In this document: positions 27,673 through 36,870 of the stretch, in pieces
Layout of the letters: every line of letters begins with the position of its first letter
How positions within the stretch are numbered: the first letter of the stretch is position 1
Origin: Tunturibacter psychrotolerans
Lineage (GTDB): Bacteria > Acidobacteriota > Terriglobia > Terriglobales > Acidobacteriaceae
NCBI RefSeq assembly: GCF_040359615.1
Contig: NZ_CP132942.1
Location: forward strand, 2,914,001 to 2,978,000
Reading direction: 5' to 3'
DNA: 64,000 nt
The notes under the pieces: generated by a model
The model's database searches: none
Told to the model about the DNA's origin: nothing
The model's input: only the letters and a program-made list of their open reading frames with translations
Position numbers and translations under genes: made by a program

Positions 27673-28383
27673 ATGGCAATCGGCCTTAGAATCCGCGCAT
27701 CGCTCGCCGCCTTCCTCTTCTCCGCGGCCTGCCACGCACAGACTGCGCCCGCGCAAAACCCACCAGCCCCATGCCAGAACGCCTCTCAACCATCCGCACC
27801 ATGCCCGCCACCGGCAAAAAAACCTTCAACCGCCGAACAGTTCCCCTTCCCCGGCGCCCCCGTAAAGCCAGCAGCCCCACCACCCGACTCGCCAGGCTCC
27901 GCCACCACGCCTTCTTCCGCCGCAGCCGACCACCCCTTCCCAACAACACCCACTCCCGCTCTCCCCGGAGACGATTCCAGCAGTAGCAGTGGGAGTAGCA
28001 ATAGCGACAGTAGCAGCTCCAGCGGCACAGATCCCGAGGTCCCCGACACCGACATGCCCAAACCGGGCACCGAGGGTAGTTCCGTCCATCGCAAACTCCC
28101 GAAAGTCCAGCGTGTCCAGACCGACGACGAGCGCGTCGACGAAGACCTGCGAGTCGCCAAGTTCTACATGCGCGACGACAACCTGAAGGGCGCCTATCTC
28201 CGCGCCCAGGACGCCGTCAAAACCCAGCCCGACTACTCAGCCGCGCACTACGCTCTCGGCGAGATCGCGCAAAAGATGAAGAAGAAAGACGAAGCAATCG
28301 CGGAGTTCCAGACCTACCTCAAACTTGACCCCGACGGCGAAAAGGCCAAGGAAGCCCGTAGAGCATTGGATGAACTCAAGTAG
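27673..28383 (+). CDS. Exported TPR protein with Pro/Ser-rich linker
   Basis: A 236-residue exported protein: signal peptide (1-23, ending CHAQT), a long Pro/Ala/Ser linker including a run of Ser (SSSSSGSSNSDSSSSSG, about 97-113), and a C-terminal helical domain with at least two TPR units (about 165-233, LRAQDAVKTQPDYSAAHYALG and KKKDEAIAEFQTYLKLDP). The TPRs are probably displayed in the periplasm for protein contact. No partner is evident. The ATG at 27673 begins a clear signal sequence. Confidence 0.78.
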   Translation: MAIGLRIRASLAAFLFSAACHAQTAPAQNPPAPCQNASQPSAPCPPPAKKPSTAEQFPFPGAPVKPAAPPPDSPGSATTPSSAAADHPFPTTPTPALPGDDSSSSSGSSNSDSSSSSGTDPEVPDTDMPKPGTEGSSVHRKLPKVQRVQTDDERVDEDLRVAKFYMRDDNLKGAYLRAQDAVKTQPDYSAAHYALGEIAQKMKKKDEAIAEFQTYLKLDPDGEKAKEARRALDELK

Positions 28384-28464
28384 TCCTACATCCTGAACCC
28401 TCGCACAACTCCCGCAGAGAACACTAGCCGTCGCGCCTGCAAGCGGTGTAACGTGATCCTGCTT

Positions 28465-29019
28465 ATGAACACCACCCTCCATCGTCTCCAACGCGAGATA
28501 GCTTTCTGCCTCGACGGACTTGACGCCGCCCAGACCCAGCTCCAGCCACCCGCGCGCCCGTACAAGTGGACCATTCAGCAGATTATGGAACACCTTCTGC
28601 TCAGCTACTCCGGCACCGAGATGGCGTTGAACGCGCGCCTGACCAAGCGAACACCCACCCGCGCAAAGCCCAGCGTCCCGCAGCATATGGCCCAGTACAC
28701 TCTCATCCACCTCGGCTACTTTCCGCATGGACGCAAGGCCCCGCCTCTGGTCACGCCTGCTGTCACAGACCACCCGCTCTGCGGAGAAGAACTCACCACC
28801 GCAGCCGGCGAACATCTGGCCCATCTCGATCTGTTATGTGTTGAAGCCGAAGAGCTCTTCGGGACCACTTGCCGGTTTGCCAGCCACATGTCCCTGGGAC
28901 CACTTAACGTCAACCAGTGGAGAAGATTTCAACTCATCCACGGCGAGCATCACCTCAAACAAATTCTCGCCATCCGCAAAGCCCACAACCTATCGCCGAT
29001 CGAACGCCCAACTCACTGA
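28465..29019 (+). CDS. DinB-like protein (DUF1569)
   Basis: A 184-residue four-helix protein of the DinB/YfiT superfamily, DUF1569 type. The metal-site histidines are in KWTIQQIMEHLLLSYSG and, near the end, IHGEHHLKQILAI. Members of the superfamily include bacillithiol and other thiol S-transferases; the activity of this branch is not known. The ATG at 28465 (MNTTLHRLQRE) is preferred over ATC-preceded upstream codons. It follows the TPR gene by about 80 bases on the same strand. Confidence 0.75.
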   Translation: MNTTLHRLQREIAFCLDGLDAAQTQLQPPARPYKWTIQQIMEHLLLSYSGTEMALNARLTKRTPTRAKPSVPQHMAQYTLIHLGYFPHGRKAPPLVTPAVTDHPLCGEELTTAAGEHLAHLDLLCVEAEELFGTTCRFASHMSLGPLNVNQWRRFQLIHGEHHLKQILAIRKAHNLSPIERPTH

Positions 29020-29050
29020 GCACACCTCAATCGCTCACTAGCCGCCTAAC

Positions 29051-29491
29051 TTACCCCTCCGACTCACCGAGCACACTCTCAACCTCTTCTTCTTCCAGAT
29101 CGTCCTCAACCCGCAGGTAGCGACGCATATATCGAAGCGGCTCCTCGGCCGCTGCCATCTCTTTCAGGTGATAAAGCCACGCATCCTCGCGTGCACTCCG
29201 CCGCGTGTACCCCTTGCGTTGCACCGTCCCAATCGAGCCATCTTTCATCCTGCGGGTGAACGATTGCATCGGAACCTGAAACGTCATCAGCTGGCCCGGC
29301 TTCCAGAAGCTCGATGCAAACTCATGGGAGAAAAGCAGCGCATAATAACGCCGCTCCGCCGCCAGCATCTCCACCGCGTGGCGAGCGTTCTGCCAGGGCA
29401 AACCCAGCTTCCCCACATACCATCTACGAAATTCGAACCCGTTAGTGCGCGCCTGCCCGACCAGCAACTGAAGCAACTCGACCCGTGTCAT
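29051..29491 (-). CDS. Conserved hypothetical protein
   Basis: A 146-residue basic protein with LLQLLVGQARTNGFEFRRWYV at the start, an aromatic core (RRYYALLFSHEFASSFWKPG), and an acidic tail (EDDLEEEEVESVLGE). The frame is open upstream to an ATG at 29566, which would add 25 residues. I recognise it only as a conserved-looking acidobacterial protein without a named domain; the FRRWYV...RRYYALLFSHEFA block suggests a nucleotide- or RNA-binding surface, but this is speculation. Confidence 0.6.
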   Translation of the reverse strand: MTRVELLQLLVGQARTNGFEFRRWYVGKLGLPWQNARHAVEMLAAERRYYALLFSHEFASSFWKPGQLMTFQVPMQSFTRRMKDGSIGTVQRKGYTRRSAREDAWLYHLKEMAAAEEPLRYMRRYLRVEDDLEEEEVESVLGESEG

Positions 29492-29689
29492 AAAATTCGT
29501 TTCACTCTGTAGGAAGATACCGCGGCTCTCGCCAACTTCCGGTGCCCACAGGGTACAGTCTGCCATGACGCGCGTCCAATTCCGTGTAACCTACCTCAGA
29601 CGTGCTCACTGAGTCGTAATCTGTATGAGAAGGCATCAAGTCTTCAGTGCTTTGAACTCCAGGCCCGGAGAAGAATCATAAAACGCAGC

Positions 29690-30895
29690 GTGAAACCGTT
29701 CAGTTTTTTTCTCGCCTTCCTGCTGGCAGCCACAGCCAACTCGCAGACCTATAACCCTGCAGCCCACACCGACCCCGTCAACCTCACCCCCGAGGCCCGC
29801 GACGCCTTCGAACACTTCTATGCCCTCGACTACGAAGCTGCTCTCTCACGGTTCGAAGCAGTCCAGCGAACCCACCCGCAAAGCGCCATCGCCATCGGCA
29901 ACGTGCTCCTCACCATCGTCTTCCGCGAACTCTATCGTCAGGACCTACTCGACACCACCTACTACGCCCACGACTCCTTCCTCACCTCAAAACGCAATGT
30001 GCCCGTCCCTCAGCCCGTTCGCGACCGCATCGAATCCCTGACCAACTCTGCCGTCGCCCTCGCCGATCAGCAAATCAAAGCCAATCCAAACGACGCCAAC
30101 GCCTACTTCGCCCGCGGATACGCTCGCGGCATGCACGCCGCCTTCATTACCCTCTGCGATCACAGCTTCGTCGCAGCAGCCCGCCAGGGCCTGGCCTCGC
30201 GCAACGACAGCGAAGCCACTCTCAAAATCGATCCCCAGTATGCCGACGCCAAGATGGCCATGGGCATCCAGCAGTTCGCCGTCGCCAGCCTACCCCGTCT
30301 CGTCCGGATGCTCGTCGGCATCGCTGGAGTAGGAGGCAACAAAGAAAAAGGCCTCGACCTTCTCCGCGAATCAGCTGCTCACGGCATCGTCACTCCCATC
30401 GAATCCCGTACCGCGCTCTCGCTCTTCCTGCGCCACGATGCCCGCTACGCAGAAGCCATCGTCGTTCAAAAGGGTCTCGCCGACCAATACCCTCACGACT
30501 ATCTCTTCCGCCTCGAGGTCGCGAACCTCACCAAGGACTCCGGGAATGGACCCGGTGCCATCGCTCTCTACCGCGCCATCCTCGCCGACGCGCAAGATCC
30601 TCGCTACTTCGTTGAGCCGCGCCTCCACATGACCTACTTCGGCCTCGCCGACACAGAACGTGGCCAGAACCAAATCGCTGAAGCCGCGCAAAACTACCTT
30701 CAGGCCGCCGCCCAGCCCACATGCAGCGACTGGATCCGTCGCCGAGCTCAACTCAACGCCGGCGAAATGTTCGACCTCCTCCACAAGCGCGCCGAAGCAA
30801 CCGAGCAGTACCAACTCGCCTCTGCTGGCGGAGGTGATCAATCTCAATCCGACGCCGCCCACCGCTACCTCAAGACCCCCTACGTCGGAAAATAA
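29690..30895 (+). CDS. Exported TPR-containing protein
   Basis: A 401-residue exported helical protein: signal peptide (1-18, MKPFSFFLAFLLAATANS), then repeated helical pairs with TPR character, for example ARDAFEHFYALDYEAALSRFEAV (about 36-58), ANAYFARGYARGMHAAF (about 139-155) and QYADAKMAMGIQQFAVASL. A glycine-rich hydrophobic stretch (LVRMLVGIAGVGGNKEKGLDL) lies mid-protein. The start is a GTG; the nearest good Shine-Dalgarno (CCGGAG) is about 20 bases upstream, so the true start is not certain. Repeat A copy 5 begins 7 bases after the stop. Confidence 0.8.
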   Translation: MKPFSFFLAFLLAATANSQTYNPAAHTDPVNLTPEARDAFEHFYALDYEAALSRFEAVQRTHPQSAIAIGNVLLTIVFRELYRQDLLDTTYYAHDSFLTSKRNVPVPQPVRDRIESLTNSAVALADQQIKANPNDANAYFARGYARGMHAAFITLCDHSFVAAARQGLASRNDSEATLKIDPQYADAKMAMGIQQFAVASLPRLVRMLVGIAGVGGNKEKGLDLLRESAAHGIVTPIESRTALSLFLRHDARYAEAIVVQKGLADQYPHDYLFRLEVANLTKDSGNGPGAIALYRAILADAQDPRYFVEPRLHMTYFGLADTERGQNQIAEAAQNYLQAAAQPTCSDWIRRRAQLNAGEMFDLLHKRAEATEQYQLASAGGGDQSQSDAAHRYLKTPYVGK

Positions 30896-30901
30896 GGCAC
30901 G

Positions 30902-30956
30902 GTATACCCGCCACGAAGTGGCCGCTCCACGCGCAGTGGGCCCGTCCGGCAGGACA
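30902..30956 (+). repeat. Dispersed structured repeat A, copy 5
   Basis: Copy between two plus-strand genes. First hairpin GCCAC-GAA-GTGGC and second hairpin CCAC-GCGCA-GTGG both differ from the consensus by paired changes that preserve the stems. Tail GCCCGTCCGGCAGGACA is conserved. Confidence 0.9.
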
Positions 30957-31043
30957 AGCGCTGCGAAGCAAGCGGTAGCGCAAGTTCTCTGCCACGAACC
31001 CCCCACACTCATCCCCGCAAATCCTGCTAGCCTTATCCCACTC

Positions 31044-32084
31044 ATGCGACTCCATCGCCATCTTCCCTCCGTCGCCCTCGCACTCACCGCAACCCTCTAC
31101 GCGCAGCAACCCCCGCAAACCAATTCCAGCGTCCTCGATGAGAACGGGAACGCGCACATCACCCGCGTCATCCCCGTCCCCACCACCATCAGCCCCGAAG
31201 CCCAGGCCTCCCTCCGCCGCCCTGACGGAGCCGAAAACCAGACCCTCGCCGAACGCCGCACCTCTACCGACACCTGGCAGACTCACGCCGGCGAAACCTC
31301 CCTAAAAGACTATCCAGTCAAGATCGAATCCCTCACCATCGCTGGCGTGCCCGTCCGCAACGTCCTCCCTCTCGACGAAACTCCCCAGCATCCCGACCGC
31401 GTCCTGATCAATGTCCACGGCGGCGGCTTCAACGCCGACTCCGGCTCCTTCACCGAATCCATCCCCATCGCCAACCTCACCCACACTCGCGTCGTCTCCG
31501 TCCTCTACCGCCTCGCGCCCGAGCACCCCTTTCCCGCCGCCCTCGACGACACCATCGCCGTCTATCGCGACCTCCTCAAGACCTACAGGCCCTCCCACAT
31601 CGCCCTCTACGGCACCTCTGCCGGAGCCATCCTCACCGTCGAAGTAGCCGTCCGCCTCAAACAACTCAACCTCCCCCTCCCCGGCGCGCTCGGCATCTTC
31701 TCCGGCATGGGCGACCTTAGCCAGACGACAGACTCCCAGGCCATGTACGCCTTACGCGGCCTCACCGGAAGCCTGCCCGTCGCCGGCACCCAGCCCCGCA
31801 ACACCGAGTACACCGGCACCACCGACCCCAAAGATCCCGTCCTTTCGCCCCTTCACGCCAACCTCCACGGCATGCCCCCAACCCTCTTCATCACAAGCAC
31901 CCGCGACCAACTACTCAGCGGCACCACCATCCTCCACCGCGCCTTCCTACGCAGTGGCGACAGCGCCCAACTTATCGTCTTCGAGGCTCTCCCTCACGCC
32001 TTTTGGAACGACATAAGCCTCCCCGAGACAAAAGAGGCCTACGGCTACATGGCCGACTTCTTCTCCCAACAGCTAAATCGTTAG
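31044..32084 (+). CDS. Exported alpha/beta hydrolase (HSL-type esterase)
   Basis: A 346-residue carboxylesterase of the hormone-sensitive lipase family. Signal peptide 1-22 (ending TLYAQQ). The oxyanion motif is HGGGF (about 131-135) and the nucleophile elbow is GTSAG (about 193-197); Asp in TSTRDQLLS and His in ALPHAFW complete the triad. It probably hydrolyses short-chain esters in the periplasm. The ATG at 31044 is selected because it gives the signal peptide; the frame upstream is open but runs through repeat A and has no coding character. Confidence 0.88.
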   Translation: MRLHRHLPSVALALTATLYAQQPPQTNSSVLDENGNAHITRVIPVPTTISPEAQASLRRPDGAENQTLAERRTSTDTWQTHAGETSLKDYPVKIESLTIAGVPVRNVLPLDETPQHPDRVLINVHGGGFNADSGSFTESIPIANLTHTRVVSVLYRLAPEHPFPAALDDTIAVYRDLLKTYRPSHIALYGTSAGAILTVEVAVRLKQLNLPLPGALGIFSGMGDLSQTTDSQAMYALRGLTGSLPVAGTQPRNTEYTGTTDPKDPVLSPLHANLHGMPPTLFITSTRDQLLSGTTILHRAFLRSGDSAQLIVFEALPHAFWNDISLPETKEAYGYMADFFSQQLNR

Positions 32085-32186
32085 CAACACAGGCGGGTTG
32101 CCGACTCACACTGGAACCGGCAACCCCAGCTCTACGTATTCAATCTCAGAGAGCGTATGGCAAAATAGAAGCTCTCGGAGACGCTC

Positions 32187-32501
32187 ATGTTCTGCACCCA
32201 ATGTGGCAATAAAGTCGATCCTTCCTCCCGTTTCTGTACGGCTTGCGGCGCACCAGCTGCCGCTGTTCCGCCTCCCATGGGCAACTACCCAAACACTGGG
32301 CAGCTCACCCGCCCGCGCCACAACCGCATGATCGCCGGAGTCTGCGCTGGCTTCGCTCTCCACTACGGCTGGGATCTCAATCTCGTCCGCGTCCTTACAG
32401 CTCTCATGATCGTCCTCACTGGCGTCGGCGCCATTGCCTACATCGCCGCCTGGGTCATCATCCCTGAAGCCCCCTACGCCCTTCCCGCAAAGAGCACCTA
32501 A
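32187..32501 (+). CDS. PspC-domain protein with N-terminal zinc ribbon
   Basis: A 104-residue protein fusing a zinc ribbon (FCTQCGNKVDPSSRFCTACG, two CxxC pairs at about 3-6 and 17-20) to a PspC domain (RNMIAGVCAGFA-type motif at about 47-56, then one long hydrophobic helix, VRVLTALMIVLTGVGAIAYI). PspC proteins sense envelope stress; this short membrane form may be regulatory. It overlaps nothing and is followed three bases later by lysA, so the two are in one transcript. Confidence 0.88.
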   Translation: MFCTQCGNKVDPSSRFCTACGAPAAAVPPPMGNYPNTGQLTRPRHNRMIAGVCAGFALHYGWDLNLVRVLTALMIVLTGVGAIAYIAAWVIIPEAPYALPAKST

Positions 32502-32504
32502 ATC

Positions 32505-33806
32505 TTGCCCAAAAAGATCGCCGCCCCTCCGCCTGAAACACAACCCAGCCCTCGCCCATTCGCCTACCGCAATCGTCTCCTCCACTGCGACGGAGCGGAC
32601 CTCACCTCCCTTGCCGCCGAACACGGCACCCCGCTCTACGTCTACTCTGCGCAACAAATCTCCCATCGCTTCCAACTCTTCGCAGAAGCCTTCGCCAGCC
32701 GTCCCCACACCATCTGCTACGCCGTCAAAGCAAACTCCTCCCTCGCCATCTTGCGCCTCCTGGCAAAGCAGCGAGCAGGCTTCGACATCGTCTCCGGCGG
32801 CGAACTCGAACGCGTCCGCAAAGCTCACAAGCCCGCACTGAAAAAAGTAGTCTTCTCCGGCGTAGGCAAACAGATCTGGGAGATCGACGCGGCCCTCAAC
32901 GCCGACATCCTCCTCTTCAACGTCGAGTCCGAAGCCGAGCTCCACCTCCTCGCCGCCCGCGCCGAAGCCTGCAACAAAGTCGCCCCCTTCGCCCTCCGCG
33001 TCAACCCCGACGTCTTCGCCGAAACCCACCCCTACATCTCCACCGGCCTCAGCGAGCACAAGTTCGGCATCGACATCAAAGCCGCCCGCGCCATCTATCG
33101 CAGCGCAAAAAAAACCAAGTGGCTCGACCCCGCCGGCGTCTCCGTCCACATCGGCTCGCAGATCCGCAAAGTAGATCCCTTCGCCGCCGCGCTCACCCGA
33201 GTCACCAGCCTCATCGCCGATCTGCGCAAGGACGGCCACAACATCCGCTACGTCGACGCAGGCGGCGGCCTAGGCGTCGACTACGGCGCAACAGCCTTCG
33301 ATCCCGCAAAGCAAGTTGCAAAATACGCCGCCGCCCTCACCAAAAGTCTCGGCGAAGAATCAGCCCATCTCCTCCTCGAGCCCGGCCGCTTCATCATCGC
33401 GCAAGCAGGCGCGCTCCTTACCCGCGTCCTCTACGTCAAAAAGAACGGCACAAAAACCTTCATCATCACCGACGCCGGCATGAACGATCTCATCCGCCCC
33501 GCGCTCTACCACGCGCACCACGAGATCATCCCCATCAAACAGCCAACAGGGAAGTCCACTCTCACCGCCGACATCGTAGGTCCCGTCTGCGAATCAGGCG
33601 ACTTCTTCGCCCGCGACCGCACCCTCCCGCCGGTCAAACCAAACGACCTCGTCCTGCTCCTCGACGCCGGAGCCTATGGTATGTCCCAAACCTCCAACTA
33701 CAACTCCCGCCCCCGTCCCGCAGAAATCCTCATCGACGGAGACATCACAAAACTCATCCGCCGCCGCGAAACCATGCGCGACCTCCTAGCCCCCGAACTG
33801 CTCTAA
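32505..33806 (+). CDS. lysA: Diaminopimelate decarboxylase
   Basis: Last enzyme of lysine synthesis: PLP-dependent decarboxylation of meso-diaminopimelate. The 433-residue alanine-racemase-fold protein has the PLP lysine in CYAVKANSSLAIL (Lys75), HIGSQIRKVDPF, DAGGGLGVDYG, EPGRFIIAQAG and the active-site CESGDFFARD with the second-subunit Cys, plus AYGMSQTSNYNSRPRPAE. The start is a TTG placed three bases after the stop of the PspC gene; no ATG is better placed. The N-terminal Pro-rich extension (about 1-20) is longer than usual. Confidence 0.95.
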   Translation: MPKKIAAPPPETQPSPRPFAYRNRLLHCDGADLTSLAAEHGTPLYVYSAQQISHRFQLFAEAFASRPHTICYAVKANSSLAILRLLAKQRAGFDIVSGGELERVRKAHKPALKKVVFSGVGKQIWEIDAALNADILLFNVESEAELHLLAARAEACNKVAPFALRVNPDVFAETHPYISTGLSEHKFGIDIKAARAIYRSAKKTKWLDPAGVSVHIGSQIRKVDPFAAALTRVTSLIADLRKDGHNIRYVDAGGGLGVDYGATAFDPAKQVAKYAAALTKSLGEESAHLLLEPGRFIIAQAGALLTRVLYVKKNGTKTFIITDAGMNDLIRPALYHAHHEIIPIKQPTGKSTLTADIVGPVCESGDFFARDRTLPPVKPNDLVLLLDAGAYGMSQTSNYNSRPRPAEILIDGDITKLIRRRETMRDLLAPELL

Positions 33807-33840
33807 CTCCCGCAGTCCTTGCCGTTGTCATTGCCTTTGC

Positions 33841-33890
33841 AATTGCCGTTGCCTTTCTGGTTGTCATCCCCGAAGGGGATCCGCGTTTGT
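33841..33890 (+). repeat. Intergenic repeat B, copy 2
   Basis: Same layout as copy 1 at 8155: TTGCCGTTGCC, TTTCTGGTTGTCATCCCC, hairpin ATCCCC-GAA-GGGGAT, then CCGCGTTTG. Lies 35 bases after the lysA stop. Confidence 0.6.
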
Positions 33891-33909
33891 TTTCTATCCC
33901 GCAAACTCG

Positions 33910-33970
33910 TCATCTCGACCGAAGCTACTCACGTCCTCATCGTGAGTAGCGCAGTGGAGAGACCCCCGCG
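33910..33970 (+). repeat. Hairpin element with CATCTCGACCGAAGC flank
   Basis: A perfect 10 bp stem GCTACTCACG / CGTGAGTAGC (33924-33933 and 33941-33950) with a 7-base loop, flanked by CATCTCGACCGAA on the left and GCAGTGGAGAGACCCCCG on the right. I recall similar flanks in other acidobacterial genomes, but only one complete copy is present here. Confidence 0.45.
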
Positions 33971-34159
33971 TTTCGCCTCCGCCTTCTGAATATCACAGCA
34001 ATCTTGTCTGTTTTTGGTCCAGACCAAACCAAACTTCAAAAAAGTGCGCCAACTGCGTCTAGTTGGTCAACGTCCAGATTTTGAGCTTGCCAAAATCTGA
34101 CTTCCCAGGAGAGTCGTGAAGGACTATTGTGATGGAGGATAAAGTGGTTGAGAGGTGCG

Positions 34160-34726
34160 ATGAAGACTCGCTTGTCTGCGGTTATAGTCCCTATCTGTCT
34201 GGTTGGTGTGATAATCCCGGTTGCGGTCATTAGCCACCTACGATACAGGTACTCTCCAAGCGTGGAGCACGAAAGCTCATTCCTCCGGAATTACTCGCCG
34301 AGACCTGTCATCGAATCATTTGCTTTCAAGAAAGACGCGCTTTCCATGGGGGACGGAATTGGCTCAGGTGCGGGGTCGAAGTTCGTGACTAACGAACGGA
34401 AGATTGATTCCTCGTTTTCAGTCCAAAGCAACATGCGCACCCCGCTGATGACCGCGCTGAGCGGGGACGTGGTTGCGCAACTCGCCCGCAATGGGGCGAC
34501 GATTCTTTCAAGGCGTGGTGATCCCGCGAGTGGATTTGATTTTGTCTATAAAGATGCGACGAGCATGGGGAGTATAACTCTCTTACCCCTTTCAGATCAG
34601 GCTCGATCGAGTTTGAGCCCTACTCTGGCCGACGGAGTGAAAGAAGTTCGTGCGAACATTGTTATTTCGGAAAAGTGGTTCCCTCAAGAACCGGGCGCAG
34701 AGAAGGTGAGCATGGACCTTCGATAG
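34160..34726 (+). CDS. Membrane-anchored protein of unknown function
   Basis: A 188-residue protein with one N-terminal hydrophobic segment (about 6-25, VIVPICLVGVIIPVAVISH) and a soluble part that I do not recognise. It includes FAFKKDALSMGDGIGSGAGSKF and NGATILSRRGDPASGFDFVYKD. The ATG at 34160 follows GAGAGGTGCG. Its base and codon use (frequent G- and T-ending codons) is unlike the C-ending neighbours, which suggests recent acquisition. No partner genes. Confidence 0.6.
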   Translation: MKTRLSAVIVPICLVGVIIPVAVISHLRYRYSPSVEHESSFLRNYSPRPVIESFAFKKDALSMGDGIGSGAGSKFVTNERKIDSSFSVQSNMRTPLMTALSGDVVAQLARNGATILSRRGDPASGFDFVYKDATSMGSITLLPLSDQARSSLSPTLADGVKEVRANIVISEKWFPQEPGAEKVSMDLR

Positions 34727-34811
34727 CCCTGCATCCGGGTTTTGGGACTTGAAATATTGGCTTGCCATTCCGTTGAGATATGTTTTGCTTTCGACATTCC
34801 TCTACAATCTG

Positions 34812-35786
34812 TCATCTCGACGCACTAATCGACTCCCGCACCGCAGCCAACGGAGCCTTCGCATCCAACACAACTCCATTATTCGGCCCCGCACTCACGC
34901 CCAATTCCTTCCATAACGCAGGCAAATCCACATCCACCGGCTTCTCGCTCCACTTCGCATACATATCCGTCAAAACAGTCGTCCCCGTAGTCCGATCCCC
35001 AATCTGCAACACACGCGACAGCGGCCAGTCCTTATCGATTCCACCCCCGCTATCCACAACCGCCCGCAGAGCATCTCTAAGCCCCTTCTTATCGTTCGTC
35101 TGACGTCGAATCGAAACGTCTGCCATCAGACAAAACATCGCACCACCCCAGTACGTCCGTCCCCACGTCGGTGTCTCATTCAATCCGCGATCGCCGCGCT
35201 CCGGCTCGCCATTGTGCATCTCGTGCAAAAACTCGGCCCACACCCTGGCTTCGGTCAACCTGCCCGTCCCCGCACGCGCAATCGGTTCGATGTACGTCGC
35301 CAGCCCCTCCTCCATCCAATGTTGATCATCCGGAAGATCCGGCAAAGCCGTATGGACAAGCTCATGCGTCATCACCCAGTCATCCTTCAGGTCGTCTTTC
35401 GTTGCATGCTGCGCCAGCCGGATTTGTGTCACAGCAGGGAAGCCGCCCATCCCACCCCACGTGGTTCCATGAATCGAATCGGAGTCGCCTGCAATCGGTT
35501 CAATCACCACCCGAGCCCGTGCCACCGGAAACCTACCGTAGTACACCGCAACCGAATGCGCCGAAGCCTGCACCCACGTCACAATGTCGGAGTGCGACAG
35601 ATCAAGATCTCCCGCCGCAAAGTCCACCTGAATCGTGCTCCCGCCTTCCACAAAACTCTGAGAAGCGACGACCTGCTCTTTCCTCCAATGCCGCCCTGAA
35701 TCCTGTGCGCATCCGATGCAGCAAGGCCAGAGAAACGTCAGGCACACACACATCAGTACAGTAGTCCGTCCCCACAAACATCTCAT
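34812..35786 (-). CDS. Exported gluzincin-type metallopeptidase
   Basis: A 324-residue exported zinc peptidase. Signal segment about 8-27 (LTFLWPCCIGCAQ; a lipobox-like C is possible at 26). The zinc motif HELVH is at 141-145 (WVMTHELVHTALPD) and the downstream ligand is Glu in HWMEEGLATYIEP (159-168), a gluzincin arrangement. The C-terminal region ends with GPNNGVVLDAKAPL. Substrate unknown. The ATG at 35786 is chosen because it starts the signal peptide; the open frame continues upstream for 24 codons without such a signal. Confidence 0.75.
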   Translation of the reverse strand: MRCLWGRTTVLMCVCLTFLWPCCIGCAQDSGRHWRKEQVVASQSFVEGGSTIQVDFAAGDLDLSHSDIVTWVQASAHSVAVYYGRFPVARARVVIEPIAGDSDSIHGTTWGGMGGFPAVTQIRLAQHATKDDLKDDWVMTHELVHTALPDLPDDQHWMEEGLATYIEPIARAGTGRLTEARVWAEFLHEMHNGEPERGDRGLNETPTWGRTYWGGAMFCLMADVSIRRQTNDKKGLRDALRAVVDSGGGIDKDWPLSRVLQIGDRTTGTTVLTDMYAKWSEKPVDVDLPALWKELGVSAGPNNGVVLDAKAPLAAVRESISASR

Positions 35787-36044
35787 TCCAACCCTCGAAC
35801 CGGACTCTGCCCGATCACCTAATAGGACTCGCCCGCGACCGAAACAGTTACACCACACAGCAACAGGCGCTCAGTTCCAGCCGGTGCCCCATATCTCGAT
35901 TTTGAGATGTGGGCATTCGCGCGTCAGCGCGAACCGCTTTCCCAGCCGGCTGCATGCTCTCCCCCTCCAACATGCTAAAATCACAAGGTCGCGCAAGCCC
36001 GCAACAGATCGTAGGCACACGCAAAATCAACACCGAGGTAGTCC

Positions 36045-36794
36045 ATGTCCGGCCACTCAAAATGGGCGACAATTAAGCATAAAAAGGGCGCAACAGACGC
36101 TAAACGCGGCAAGATCTTCACCCGCCTCATCAAGGAAATCACCATCGCCGCCAAGACCGGCGGAGGGGATCCCGACGGCAACCCCCGCCTCCGTGGCGCC
36201 ATCGCCGCCGCCAAGGCCGAGAACATGCCCGCCGACAACATCAAGCGCGCCATCCAGCGCGGAACCGGTGAACTCGAAGGTGTCAGCTACGAAGAGATCA
36301 CCTACGAGGGCTATGGCCCCGGCGGCGTAGCCCTCATCGTCGACGTCCTCACCGACAACAAGAACCGCGCTGTCAGCGAGATCCGCCACGCATTCTCAAA
36401 AAACGGTGGCAACCTCGGCGAATCCAACTCCGTCTCCTGGATGTTCACCAAGAAGGGTGTCATCACCGTAGCCAAATCAACGGCATCTGAAGACAAGCTC
36501 ACCGAGATCGTCCTCGATGCCGGTGCCGAAGACCTCTCCGACGAAGGTGAAAACTGGGAAGTCCTCTGCGACCCCAAGGACTTCGAAGCCGTAACCGAAG
36601 CCCTCAAGGCCGCAAAGATCACCCCCGAGCACGCCGAGGTCACCAAGATCGCCTCGACCTACACCAAGCTCGAAGGCAGTCAGGCCAACGCCATGATCCG
36701 CCTCCTCGAAACCATCGAAGATCTGGACGACACGCAAAATGTCTACTCCAACTTCGACTTCGACGAAGCTGCGGTAGCCAACGCCAGCCACTAA
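36045..36794 (+). CDS. yebC: YebC/PmpR family DNA-binding regulatory protein
   Basis: A 249-residue cytoplasmic protein with the unmistakable family start [27 protein letters not shown] and the motifs [27 protein letters not shown] and [20 protein letters not shown]. YebC-type proteins act as transcription regulators, and some branches relieve ribosome stalling at polyproline. A stem-loop lies downstream. Confidence 0.96.
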   Translation: MSGHSKWATIKHKKGATDAKRGKIFTRLIKEITIAAKTGGGDPDGNPRLRGAIAAAKAENMPADNIKRAIQRGTGELEGVSYEEITYEGYGPGGVALIVDVLTDNKNRAVSEIRHAFSKNGGNLGESNSVSWMFTKKGVITVAKSTASEDKLTEIVLDAGAEDLSDEGENWEVLCDPKDFEAVTEALKAAKITPEHAEVTKIASTYTKLEGSQANAMIRLLETIEDLDDTQNVYSNFDFDEAAVANASH

Positions 36795-36820
36795 TCAACT
36801 ACGGTAGCTAAGCCCCAAAC

Positions 36821-36850
36821 GGCCGCCGTTCACCGGCGGCCTTCTTCTGC
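36821..36850 (+). terminator. Terminator-like hairpin after yebC
   Basis: Stem GGCCGCCG / CGGCGGCC (8 bp) with a short TTCAC loop, followed by TTCTTCTG. GC-rich stem with a weak T tract, 26 bases after the stop. Confidence 0.6.
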
Positions 36851-36870
36851 CACCAACATCGGAGATCTAA

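Larger units (their letters stand above)
33807..34159. other. Intergenic region with two repeat-type elements
   Basis: A 353-base gap with no gene. It contains repeat B copy 2 (33841-33890) and, just after it, a segment reading CATCTCGACCGAAGC then a hairpin and GCAGTGGAGAGACCCCCG (about 33910-33970). The rest is AT-richer and leads into the gene at 34160, which has GAGAGG before its ATG. Confidence 0.6.

Noticed and set aside
32106..33239. A 377-codon minus-strand frame
   Set aside because: Antisense of the PspC and lysA genes, without family motifs.
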